Assembly: GCF_019969845.1 (NCBI RefSeq)
Contig: NZ_JAHXYR010000001.1
Span: forward strand, 186,001 to 250,000
Direction: 5' to 3'
DNA: 64,000 nucleotides
From: Sphingobacterium sp. GVS05A
Lineage (GTDB): Bacteria; Bacteroidota; Bacteroidia; Sphingobacteriales; Sphingobacteriaceae
Shown here: one piece after another, positions 26,301-34,175 of the stretch
How the letters are laid out: every line of letters starts with the position of its first letter
Position numbering within the stretch: the first letter of the stretch is position 1
Translations under genes and position numbers: made by a program
The notes under the pieces: model-generated
What the model was told of the DNA's origin: nothing
Seen by the model: the letters and a program-made list of their open reading frames with translations, nothing else
The model's database searches: none

Positions 26301-26507
26301 ATGGGAGCCGTCATTCTGGACTGTATCATTGTATTGCCCGATGCTGGGAAGTATTATAGACAGTTAGCGGTGAAATTTCAACGGGTCCAGGAAGTGTACA
26401 GAACATGCAGCACATTGGATAGTCTGAAAGATGATGACTATGAAGTGCTGGAGAACCGGGCACAATATTTTGAATCTATCCTCCTGATAAAAATATCTGT
26501 TACATAA
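26301..26507 (+). CDS. Short hypothetical ORF, possible gene remnant
   Basis: This 68-codon frame starts with an ATG after an A-rich leader. The segment YEVLENRAQYFES resembles DELENRADMYDQLES near the C-terminus of the lipoprotein encoded at 21953-22948, so it could be the tail of a decayed relative. It has no signal peptide and no recognisable domain. Chance similarity in a helical stretch is possible. Confidence 0.3.
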   Translation: MGAVILDCIIVLPDAGKYYRQLAVKFQRVQEVYRTCSTLDSLKDDDYEVLENRAQYFESILLIKISVT

Positions 26508-26621
26508 CCAGACCAAAAAATAGAAGAGTGTTGAGTAAAAGTTCTCGTAAGCCTTTGGCTACAATATTTTTTATATTGACAATAATATCTATCGAATTAG
26601 TAGTCTTTTAGAAATTATTAC

Positions 26622-26629
26622 TATATTTG
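26622..26629 (+). promoter_or_regulatory. -7 promoter box for the PIG-L gene
   Basis: TATATTTG is an exact TAnnTTTG match. It predicts a transcript start near 26636, only about 16 bases before the ATG at 26652, which leaves no room for an upstream signal-peptide exon of the reading frame. Confidence 0.45.
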
Positions 26630-26651
26630 ACCGTCGCACTTACTTAAATAG

Positions 26652-29105
26652 ATGGATATGGCATTAAAATTTCTTACACAACATTCACCCAAACAACTTA
26701 GAAACGGAATTTCTTCGCAAATGAACGATGCTGATTTCATGCGCGAGTTATGCAAGTTGAAGGTTTTTGGAAGGATTTTGTATGTAGGTGCCCATCCAGA
26801 TGACGAGAACAATAAGCTATTGACATTTTTTGCCCAGGACCAGCTTGTTGATGCAGCTTATTTGTCGCTTACGCGCGGCGAGGGGGGACAGAATTTTATA
26901 GGCTCCGAAAAAGGAACTGACCTTGGTATACTTCGGGTACAGGAATCCTTATCTGCCCGGAAGACCGAAGGAACAACACAATTTTTTACACGGGCCAAAG
27001 ACTTTGGATTTGTAGAGTCTGCAACTGAAACAATGCTCCGATGGGATGAGCAAGCTGTGCTTGCGGATATGGTATGGACCATCCGGTACTTTCGGCCAGA
27101 TATTATTATCACTAGATTTTCACCGAATATTCCTGATCTCCATGGACATCACCAGAGTTCGGCGATCCTAACACAAAAAGCTTATGATCTCGCTGCGGAT
27201 CCACAGGCCTATCCTGAACAATTGGAAGAATTGTCTGTCTGGCAGACACAGCGTTTGTTTTGGAACGTTTATCAGGAGAGTGGCGTCAAAGATATTGGTG
27301 GTAAGGTAATACCTTTACCGCAGCATTTTTCGGTCACTATCCCTGTATATAATCGTTATACGGGCATGCATCATGGTGAGATTGCTACTGAAAGCCGAAA
27401 TAAACACCGTTCTCAGGCGATGGCTAGTTTAACGCAACATACGCCCACGCTTGAATATTTTGAATTATTGAAGGGAAAGTCTGTTGATCCGACAGCTGCT
27501 GACGCTTTATTTACTTCAACTGAAACGGAGGATCAATATATTCCTGTTTTTAAGAAACTTGTCGATGGTTTGCTTGCGAAACAGGCCCAGGGAGATAATC
27601 GGGAACTTTCAGTGACGATCGCAACAATTTTGATCTGGATGAGAACTGTGTCCAAAAATAGTGTAATCCATGAAAAACGCGCTGACTTGGAGCTGCTTTT
27701 ACTTCGCACACTTGGGGTATCCTTTGAAATAAATTCATTGGTCGATAGCTGGGTACCCGGCACCGATGTTAATTTATTTTTGCAGGCAAATATACCCCAG
27801 GATTCTGATCTGGTGTTGACCCATGTGACAGTTCCCTTTTTTGAAACGTTGTATCATCAGCCTCATCAATTATCAGGTACAGAACGGATAGAAATTATAG
27901 GTCGGCTTAGTCGCAGCATTGAGCCCTCATTACCCTCATGGTTAAAGGAAGAGGGAGATAGGGGGAATTATTCTCCGCGGTCTTTCAATGATATTGTACT
28001 TGTTCAACATAACAATTCAATCGTTGTACAATTGCAGTTACAGTTTGGCGGGGTATCCATGGCGATTAGTGTACCCGTATTGAATAACAATAAAGCAATC
28101 ACCATTGCTCCAGCTATTACCGGCACCTTTGATACAGATATTATCGTTCTGACGGATTCTACCAGTCGTTCTGTCTCGCTTGAACTACAATCCAATGTCT
28201 CTACGGCAGAGTCCATCACCGTGAGGTTAAAGGGAGCAGATGAGCTGGGGCTATTTCCTAAAGAGCATACATTGACCTTAAAGGGAAATGCTTCCGAAAA
28301 AATTTATTTTCAGTTGACTTCTTTGAGATCCGTTGAACGGATGCAACGGATTGGCTTTGAGATAGAAAGTAGGTATGGTGTCCACCAACGTAGTTTAAAA
28401 TCGCTCAGCTATCCCCATATTGAGGATGTTGTATATCATCCCAAAGCTTTTTTAAAGGTTTTAGATAGCCCCGTGGCAAACACCGCTAAGAAGATCGCCT
28501 ACATCGCTGGGAAAAAGGATGAACTTGTAGGAAGCCTGAAGCAATTGGTGAATGAGATAGAACTCCTATCAGTTGCAGCTTTGAAAGATGCAGATCTGTC
28601 GACTTTTGATGCCATAGTCTTAGGCATCCGAATTTATAATACGGATCCACAATTGGTGAATTTCCATACGCAGTTGCGTGAATACGTTGAAGCCGGTGGT
28701 GTTTTGATAACCCAATATAATACCCCTTATGATCTACCGTTAGAAGAGGTGGGGGCTTATCCTTTAGCTGTTACTGGCGAGCGGATTACCGATATGGAAT
28801 CGACCATTAGCTTCTTGGATCCCACGCATCGAATCTTGAATTATCCAAATAAAATAGAACAGCAAGATTTTGTCAATTGGGTACAGGACCGCGCGCTGTT
28901 TCTACCCAAAGACTGGAATAGTGAATTTAAATCAGTCTTGCGTACCCAAAATTCCGATAGCGGAAATGAAGATGGGCTGTTGCTTGTCAATAGAAAGGGT
29001 AAAGGATACTATATCTACAGCAGCCTGTCTTTATTTAGACAGCTTCCCGCTGCTGTGTCTGGAGCCTATCGTCTTTTCGCCAATATGCTTTCGATAGGAA
29101 GTTGA
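26652..29105 (+). CDS. PIG-L family deacetylase with C-terminal beta and amidotransferase-like domains
   Basis: This 817-residue protein opens with a PIG-L/LmbE de-N-acetylase domain: AHPDDE (47-52) and HGHH (164-167) supply the zinc ligands and the catalytic Asp. Next come beta-sandwich regions and a C-terminal Rossmann-like part (IAYIAGKKDE, then DAIVLGIRIYNT and YVEAGGVLITQYNT), as in large Bacteroidota PIG-L proteins. These act on N-acetylated sugars or lipids. Relatives usually have a signal peptide; this one has none visible, and the promoter box leaves no space for it. It is either cytoplasmic or uses an unrecognised export route. Confidence 0.88.
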   Translation: MDMALKFLTQHSPKQLRNGISSQMNDADFMRELCKLKVFGRILYVGAHPDDENNKLLTFFAQDQLVDAAYLSLTRGEGGQNFIGSEKGTDLGILRVQESLSARKTEGTTQFFTRAKDFGFVESATETMLRWDEQAVLADMVWTIRYFRPDIIITRFSPNIPDLHGHHQSSAILTQKAYDLAADPQAYPEQLEELSVWQTQRLFWNVYQESGVKDIGGKVIPLPQHFSVTIPVYNRYTGMHHGEIATESRNKHRSQAMASLTQHTPTLEYFELLKGKSVDPTAADALFTSTETEDQYIPVFKKLVDGLLAKQAQGDNRELSVTIATILIWMRTVSKNSVIHEKRADLELLLLRTLGVSFEINSLVDSWVPGTDVNLFLQANIPQDSDLVLTHVTVPFFETLYHQPHQLSGTERIEIIGRLSRSIEPSLPSWLKEEGDRGNYSPRSFNDIVLVQHNNSIVVQLQLQFGGVSMAISVPVLNNNKAITIAPAITGTFDTDIIVLTDSTSRSVSLELQSNVSTAESITVRLKGADELGLFPKEHTLTLKGNASEKIYFQLTSLRSVERMQRIGFEIESRYGVHQRSLKSLSYPHIEDVVYHPKAFLKVLDSPVANTAKKIAYIAGKKDELVGSLKQLVNEIELLSVAALKDADLSTFDAIVLGIRIYNTDPQLVNFHTQLREYVEAGGVLITQYNTPYDLPLEEVGAYPLAVTGERITDMESTISFLDPTHRILNYPNKIEQQDFVNWVQDRALFLPKDWNSEFKSVLRTQNSDSGNEDGLLLVNRKGKGYYIYSSLSLFRQLPAAVSGAYRLFANMLSIGS

Positions 29106-29142
29106 TACGTTGCTATGTACGAGATCTTTTGCATAGGAATGT

Positions 29143-29222
29143 AAAAAGGAGCATATCATCTATGTAGTATCTCCGAAAAAGCTGCTGGCTTTTTTGAAAA
29201 CTACAAGGATAAGCTCCTTTTT
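29143..29222. terminator. Compound bidirectional terminator structure
   Basis: Outer arms AAAAAGGAGC (29143-29152) and GCTCCTTTTT (29213-29222) enclose further pairings: TGTAGT with ACTACA, and an inner AAAAAGC/GCTTTTT hairpin. T runs at both ends suit termination of the PIG-L gene and of the convergent DUF4382 gene. Confidence 0.6.
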
Positions 29223-29235
29223 TTATCAAAAGCCG

Positions 29236-30003
29236 TTATTGTACGGAGATATTACCTAAATCTTTAACGCTTCCTTTCACGACTTGAACGTCTTCGACGG
29301 TTTTGTCCAAGTAGCCTGCAACTGAAGGTTGAATAACTATTTTATATGTACCTTCTGAGATACCTGGGAAATAGAATTTTCCAACGGAATTCGCCAAAGT
29401 CCCAACAGTATCTACTCCATTAATAGCGAACACATGAGCCAATGAGGCAGCAGGACTAATTGTGCCTGTAATTGCTCCTGATGTTGCGACCGGAATCGCC
29501 CGAATAACTGGTTTAAGCAAATATTGGTTATTGCCAGTCTTTACGATTGATTTTGACGCATCAAAATCAAGTAATAAGGTGTATGCAACATTCGGAATCA
29601 ATTCATCCTGCACCTTTATCTTAACACCCGAAGATTGTCCACTAGGTGTTTTAAGCGGATGACGCACGCCATCAACCCAAATATCATTCCCCTCATCCTC
29701 AAGTTTAAGCCTAATTTCCTGAATCATCCCCGAAGGAACATCATCTCCAGCAATCACAGTATCTCTTCCCATAGTATAAGCAAGAATATTAAATGGGTCG
29801 CCGTCAACGTCCAGGCTTTCAATACCTGTACTTGTGCGGATTTCTATTTCGTCGATGTTTAGATGAATTGCATCATAATAACCGGGAGCATCGGTCATTT
29901 TAATGGTTACAGGGGTTGTTTGTGTAGACTGCTTGTCGTCTTTACTACAGCTGCCTAGTAGCACTACGGCTGCCAAAGCAACAAAAATTGAATTTATTTT
30001 CAT
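29236..30003 (-). CDS. DUF4382-domain lipoprotein with carboxypeptidase-regulatory-like repeat
   Basis: This 255-residue protein has a lipoprotein signal (VLLGSC), then a DUF4382 domain beginning VTIKMTDAPGYYDAIHLNIDEI and including RLKLEDEGNDIWVDG. The C-terminal 80 residues (AITGTISPAASLAHVFA to the end) form a carboxypeptidase-regulatory-like beta domain, often found on surface lipoproteins. A role in cell surface structure or adhesion is likely by family. It is monocistronic, sharing its terminator with the PIG-L gene. Confidence 0.88.
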   Translation of the reverse strand: MKINSIFVALAAVVLLGSCSKDDKQSTQTTPVTIKMTDAPGYYDAIHLNIDEIEIRTSTGIESLDVDGDPFNILAYTMGRDTVIAGDDVPSGMIQEIRLKLEDEGNDIWVDGVRHPLKTPSGQSSGVKIKVQDELIPNVAYTLLLDFDASKSIVKTGNNQYLLKPVIRAIPVATSGAITGTISPAASLAHVFAINGVDTVGTLANSVGKFYFPGISEGTYKIVIQPSVAGYLDKTVEDVQVVKGSVKDLGNISVQ

Positions 30004-30336
30004 AGTTAGTAACTTTATAGGGATTGCTTTTGCAAATGCTATGCCAGATCAAATGTATTTCAAATGTTACATTTGTTTTCCTGAATTATTGTGTCGTAAA
30101 AATATATCCACGTGGTTTAATCCGTGTTTTTATGCCTTTCATGTTATCTTGGTAATCATGTGAATTTTCCTATGGGAGAAGGACTATACTAATGTCTAAT
30201 TGATGATTTATATTAATCCTTGCGAATATTAAATGGATGTTATCGGATTTTAAATGGACCTGAATACAAATCTATTGTTGTCTATATTTGATCATAAATA
30301 ATTTTTGAACCAGGTGAGGCCCCACATAAAAACACA
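30004..30336. other. Intergenic region between divergent genes
   Basis: No gene was seen in these 333 bases. TATATTTG at 30283-30290 is an exact -7 box for the plus-strand gene at 30337. No convincing box was found for the DUF4382 gene. Confidence 0.45.
30283..30290 (+). promoter_or_regulatory. -7 promoter box for the gene at 30337
   Basis: TATATTTG matches TAnnTTTG exactly; the start of transcription would be near 30297, giving a leader of about 40 bases that includes a GGTGAGG stretch. Confidence 0.4.
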
Positions 30337-30834
30337 ATGAAAATGGAAGAGCATAATTATAAATATTTTACACAGGACAGCAGTAGATATACCTCTAAAA
30401 GGATTGGATACTTTGCGCTTTGCCTAGCTTTATTCTGGCTATTTATGGCCATCGGTATTTTAATCGTTGGAATTAAAGATGGAAATATTTTTAGTGAAAA
30501 GAATTGGTATTGGATCTTTGGGCTTATTGTCTTTTGTGTGCAGATTAGGATCTTTGCCCAGCAGATGACTATTGATTGTGAGGCGGGTACCATGAGCAAA
30601 TCTTATTTTGGACTATTCAAAAAGGAGATTCGTATCGAAGAGATCCAAAAATTCGAAACCCTCAGACATCTTGCTATTGCTCTACACAACGGTACCGACA
30701 TCATTGTGGTAACAAAGGATAATAAAAGCATAAAAATGCTGGAGCGTATCGGTAGAACTAAAAATGTGGAACCTATATTGAAGGAAATCCAACAGCTGAT
30801 CCAATTAAATCAGCTTAGCGCGCAAAGGGTATAA
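30337..30834 (+). CDS. Membrane protein with a PH-like C-terminal domain, uncharacterised
   Basis: This 165-residue protein (start at 30337, or 30343 using the next Met) has two close membrane helices (about 25-47 and 58-76) and then a cytoplasmic domain. The order MTIDCEAGTMSKSYFGLF, IRIEEIQKFE, DIIVVTKDNKSIKML resembles the bacterial PH-like domains attached to paired helices. The function is unknown. A TPR protein gene follows after 57 bases and may share its transcript. Confidence 0.65.
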   Translation: MKMEEHNYKYFTQDSSRYTSKRIGYFALCLALFWLFMAIGILIVGIKDGNIFSEKNWYWIFGLIVFCVQIRIFAQQMTIDCEAGTMSKSYFGLFKKEIRIEEIQKFETLRHLAIALHNGTDIIVVTKDNKSIKMLERIGRTKNVEPILKEIQQLIQLNQLSAQRV

Positions 30835-30891
30835 GTGGGAATTTGTTATACGCGGTTTTGGAATTAAATAAAAAACATAGTTATTAGTTGT

Positions 30892-31335
30892 ATGGAGATT
30901 TTTAGGAAGATAATCGCAGTCTTGGGACTAATTCTTCTACTCAGTGGAATGGCTTACTATTTCTTGTTCAGAAGTGACGGGGAGAAGTATCTGGATCAGG
31001 GTAAAGAATATTTTAAGGAAAGTAAATACAAGGAAGCCTTATTTTATTTTGAAAAAGCTGAAGAGTTTGATATAGGGGAAGCATTAAAATATTCGGGAAC
31101 CATTTACCTGGAATCTGGTGACCCTCAAAAAGCGATTGTCAAATTTGATAAATATCTTAAGATAGGAAAGCCCAGTGACAATGATCGTAAAATGTTGTTA
31201 AATGATCTGGGTGTAGCTTACTTTAAACTAAATGAAATCGAAAAAGCAAAGATCTATTGGAGACAGGCTGCCGATCTGGGAAATATTACTAGCGCCAATA
31301 ACCTGAAGGAGCTAGAAACGAAACTGGTTAAATAA
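30892..31335 (+). CDS. Membrane-anchored TPR-repeat protein
   Basis: This 147-residue protein has one N-terminal membrane helix (about 8-26) followed by about three tetratricopeptide units: YLDQGKEYFKESKYKEALFY, the next beginning GEALKYSGTIYLESGD, and a third with LLNDLGVAYFKLNEIEKA. The repeats form an interaction surface facing the periplasm or cytoplasm. The last unit (WRQAADLGNITSANNL) resembles Sel1-type repeats. A terminator follows. Confidence 0.8.
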   Translation: MEIFRKIIAVLGLILLLSGMAYYFLFRSDGEKYLDQGKEYFKESKYKEALFYFEKAEEFDIGEALKYSGTIYLESGDPQKAIVKFDKYLKIGKPSDNDRKMLLNDLGVAYFKLNEIEKAKIYWRQAADLGNITSANNLKELETKLVK

Positions 31336-31364
31336 CGATACGTATCATTCGGCGTCAGTTAACA

Positions 31365-31408
31365 AAAATCCCATTTTTATTGTTCTTAACATATAGAAAT
31401 GGGATTTT
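31365..31408. terminator. Intrinsic terminator after the TPR gene
   Basis: AAAATCCCATTT (31365-31376) and AAATGGGATTTT (31397-31408) form a 12-bp stem with T-rich flanks on both strands, so it can also serve the convergent DJ-1/PfpI gene. Confidence 0.7.
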
Positions 31409-31491
31409 ATAATTGTGTTATCGGCATCATCTATGATCTAGCATGCGGTTGTATATTTCAAAACGGAAATACAGTTTTAACTGATAGCGTT

Positions 31492-32187
31492 TTATTGCTC
31501 CAACAAGGCTAGTAATTCTTTTGCGGTCTCTTCCGATGAGCCAGGATTTTGGCCGGTAATCAGTTTACCATCTTTGACTACATGACTGCTCCAATCTGCC
31601 GCTTTACTGTAGTGTCCACCAAGTTTGACCAATTCATCTTCCACCAGGAAAGGGACGACATCTGTCAACTGTACAGCTTCTTCTTCAGAATTGGAAAAGC
31701 CTGTTACTTTTTTTCCTTGTACCAATGGAATACCATCCACATTCTTAACAAACCTGAAAACACCAGGAGCGTGACATACAGCGGCTACAGGCTTATTGTG
31801 TTTCCAAAATGATTCGATCAAAGCAATGGAAGTCTTATCATTTGCAAGGTCCCAGAGTGGTCCATGACCGCCCGGATAGAAGATCGCGTCATAGTCCTGC
31901 TCATTAACTTCTGCTAGGACAATGCTGTTTGCCAGTTTGTTCTGAAGTTCTATATCTGCATCAAAACGTTTTGTTGCTGCTGTCTGGAAATCCGGTAGTG
32001 CACTTTTGGGATCAATGGGCGGTTGGCCCCCTTTGGGTGAAGCAATTGTTATAGCAACTCCTGCGTCGTCCATAACATAGTAGGGGGCTGCAAACTCTTC
32101 AACCCAAAAACCTGTTTTAGCTCCTGTATTTCCCAGTTGGTCATGTGAAGTCAAAACGACCAATACCTTTAAGTTCTCTTTTTTCAT
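31492..32187 (-). CDS. DJ-1/PfpI family protein (HchA/Hsp31-like, type 1 glutamine amidotransferase fold)
   Basis: The protein has 231 residues from the ATG at 32187; a TTG two codons upstream is the only longer option. The nucleophilic elbow AAVCHAPG gives C138 and H139, and E30 in GFWVEE completes the usual triad region. PGGHGPLWDL and GGHYSK are further family landmarks. Members act as glyoxalase III or as protein and nucleotide deglycases on methylglyoxal adducts, or as holding chaperones. A Crp/Fnr-type regulator is encoded 115 bases upstream on the same strand. Confidence 0.92.
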   Translation of the reverse strand: MKKENLKVLVVLTSHDQLGNTGAKTGFWVEEFAAPYYVMDDAGVAITIASPKGGQPPIDPKSALPDFQTAATKRFDADIELQNKLANSIVLAEVNEQDYDAIFYPGGHGPLWDLANDKTSIALIESFWKHNKPVAAVCHAPGVFRFVKNVDGIPLVQGKKVTGFSNSEEEAVQLTDVVPFLVEDELVKLGGHYSKAADWSSHVVKDGKLITGQNPGSSEETAKELLALLEQ

Positions 32188-32302
32188 CTTCAAAAAAAAT
32201 TAATTGTTAAATGATAACACAAAGTAGGGCATAAATCGTTAGACCCTTATGTGATATACATCACATTTTAAAGAAAGGTTTGTTTTGGTGATATAGATCA
32301 CA

Positions 32303-32878
32303 TTATTTGCTGTGATAGAGCCGGCTGAGCGTTTCTCTGGAAACCCCCAGATAGGCTGCGATCAAATGTTTGGGAACAAGGTTATAAAGTTCGGGATATT
32401 GCAGCATCAGTTCCTCATAACGACTGCGGGCGTCGTTGTTGAGCAAGGATAGAATTCTCTTTTGTAGACCGATATACCCCTTATTCGAACGCCATCGTAA
32501 AAATGTTTCAACCTCATGGATTTCCTTGCATACACGTTCACGATCCTCCGCAAATAGACAAAGCGTATCCGCATCGCTTACACAATCCAGGTTGACCGTT
32601 GCATTCGTATTGTTGTATAGGGCATTATAATCAGATGCCCACCAGGTTTTTGTGGCAAACTGTAGGATATGCATTTTTTGTTCATCATTGACCACAAAAG
32701 TTTTTAAGCAGCCATTGAGGACAAAATATTCGCATTCCACCGTATCGCCAATGCTGATAATCGATTGTTTCTTTTTAAAGGATACCGGTTTGAAAAAGGA
32801 AAAGAAATAATTAAATTGTTCATCATTCAATTGGACGGTTTTATTGATATGTTGCCTGAGAATTTCGCGACCGTTCAT
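32303..32878 (-). CDS. Crp/Fnr-family transcriptional regulator
   Basis: This 191-residue protein has an N-terminal cyclic-nucleotide-binding-like beta barrel (SIGDTVECEYFVLNGCLKTF) and a C-terminal helix-turn-helix in HLIAAYLGVSRETLSRL. The arginine and glutamate needed for cAMP binding are not obvious, as is common in Bacteroidota members. It probably controls the DJ-1/PfpI gene downstream or acts elsewhere; paired Crp/DJ-1 genes suggest an electrophile or redox response. Confidence 0.88.
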   Translation of the reverse strand: MNGREILRQHINKTVQLNDEQFNYFFSFFKPVSFKKKQSIISIGDTVECEYFVLNGCLKTFVVNDEQKMHILQFATKTWWASDYNALYNNTNATVNLDCVSDADTLCLFAEDRERVCKEIHEVETFLRWRSNKGYIGLQKRILSLLNNDARSRYEELMLQYPELYNLVPKHLIAAYLGVSRETLSRLYHSK

Positions 32879-33129
32879 AGCTTATCGTTATTTAATGGAC
32901 TAAAATTAAGCAAAATCTCGTAATCTCAGCACGGTGTACCTCCTTTTCGAAGTGCTTACATGTGCTTGGATATTCACTAGAAAGGGAGGGTATTACGATG
33001 TTACTATTGAATTTGGGGTTAATTAGTTATGAGCTTGGGCACTAGGTAAAGGAGACTACGTTATTTGCTTAAATTAATGTTCAACCGGTTTAGCAGTGGT
33101 AAGAAAAACCGATTTTTTTCATTTTTTAT

Positions 33130-33160
33130 TTTGTTTATACAAAGTTTTTTTCTACTTTAG
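33130..33160 (+). promoter_or_regulatory. Strong Bacteroidota-type promoter with no gene behind it
   Basis: TTTG (33130-33133) and TACTTTAG (33153-33160) are 19 bases apart, the usual spacing of the -33 and -7 boxes, with one mismatch in the latter. The predicted transcript start near 33166 precedes a hairpin and terminator but no credible coding gene. Confidence 0.55.
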
Positions 33161-33163
33161 TGT

Positions 33164-33248
33164 TGCCCATCACGGGCACTTTTCATAAAATAGGTTAATA
33201 ATATGGCTAAAACACCCGGAGTACCCCATGCTATCGGGTGTTTTTTTT
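33164..33248 (+). ncRNA. Candidate small RNA, about 85 nt
   Basis: The region downstream of the promoter contains a 5' hairpin (TGCCC 33164-33168 with GGGCA 33174-33178), an AT-rich single-stranded middle, and a 3' hairpin followed by T8 (33209-33248). Promoter, defined length and intrinsic terminator without a protein gene are the classical signs of a small RNA. The only frame, 16 codons from ATG 33204, is made of terminator sequence. It is antisense to nothing and lies tail-on to the AraC gene at 33250. Confidence 0.5.
33209..33248. terminator. Intrinsic terminator (small RNA and AraC gene)
   Basis: AAAACACCCG (33209-33218) and CGGGTGTTTT (33235-33244) form a 10-bp stem followed by Ts to 33248. 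On the minus strand the arms are followed by only TTTTAG, so termination of the AraC gene from there is weaker. Confidence 0.7.
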
Positions 33249-33249
33249 A

Positions 33250-34098
33250 TTAAAACTTTTGTTTTCTATATTCATTTGGCGTAAGCCCCCTATGTTTTTT
33301 AAATAGTTTTGAAAGATGACTTTCGTCACTGAATTGCAATTCACGTGCAATTTCTCCGAGGCGGACACTACTATAACGCAGATAGGTTTCGACCAATTTC
33401 AATCGATAATCGAGTAAGTAATCTTGGTAGGATATACCGGTCTGTTGTTTGAAATATTCGCCAAAGTAATTTTTAGCTATACCAAAGTGGGATGCGATCT
33501 CCTGAATACGGGTTTTCTCTTTGTCTTTGGCATACTGTTGTATGTACGTGATGATCTTTAAAATTGAAAAGGCTTTTTGATTTTCCCGGATATCTGATAT
33601 CTCCTTTCCGATAAGGTTTCGGGCGATCAGGTTCAGGAGAATGGAAATGCTGTTTCGGATGACGAGGTAATCGTCGGTTTTATTTCTGAACTCTCTTGCG
33701 ATCTGAAGAACAAGCATTTCGGCAAACTTTTCATCCGATTTGTCCTTGAATACACAGCCCGCACGTGCATGGTAACTGTTGCTGATGTATTGTAGTTTGT
33801 ATAGATTTTCACAGCTTTCGATCCTGTCTGCTTCAAGACGTATTTTATCAACAAAAGCCAACGGGCATTGAATCAATATCAATTTGGCTTCGGTACTTTC
33901 AAAATGGTAGGTCTGATGTTGTGGAACAACAATAAATTTCCCGATGTCAAAAGTGAGGATATGCTCCTCATATGTAAAAGTTCCTCCCCCCCGAATCACA
34001 GACACAAAAGATAGGGATGTCTTTGTACGGATGGTCTCCGATGTATTGATCAGTGATATCTCACGGACTCCGATCCGTTCTGTATGTATACTATTCAT
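33250..34098 (-). CDS. AraC-family transcriptional regulator
   Basis: This 282-residue protein has an N-terminal cupin-like domain (SVIRGGGTFTYEEHILTF) and a C-terminal AraC DNA-binding domain with the two helix-turn-helix units IQEIASHFGIAKNYFGEYFK and LGEIARELQFSDESHLSKLFK, ending GLTPNEYRKQ. It is divergent from the MFS exporter gene across a 77-base gap, the usual arrangement of a local regulator and its target. The inducer is unknown. Confidence 0.9.
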   Translation of the reverse strand: MNSIHTERIGVREISLINTSETIRTKTSLSFVSVIRGGGTFTYEEHILTFDIGKFIVVPQHQTYHFESTEAKLILIQCPLAFVDKIRLEADRIESCENLYKLQYISNSYHARAGCVFKDKSDEKFAEMLVLQIAREFRNKTDDYLVIRNSISILLNLIARNLIGKEISDIRENQKAFSILKIITYIQQYAKDKEKTRIQEIASHFGIAKNYFGEYFKQQTGISYQDYLLDYRLKLVETYLRYSSVRLGEIARELQFSDESHLSKLFKKHRGLTPNEYRKQKF

Positions 34099-34131
34099 CT
34101 ATTAATACGTGATATTCCTCTAAAAGTACAA

Positions 34132-34161
34132 TTTATATGGTATAAATGAAGGTTATTTTTG
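34132..34161 (+). promoter_or_regulatory. Promoter of the MFS exporter gene
   Basis: TATTTTTG (34154-34161) is an exact -7 box, with TTTA (34132-34135) as a near -33 box at a spacing of 18. It leads into the exporter gene with a leader of about 8 bases. Confidence 0.45.
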
Positions 34162-34175
34162 CATAAAAAATAACT

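Noticed and set aside
33204..33251. A 16-codon frame starting MAKTPGV
   Set aside because: Most of it is made of the two arms of the intrinsic terminator, so it cannot be a normal translated gene.
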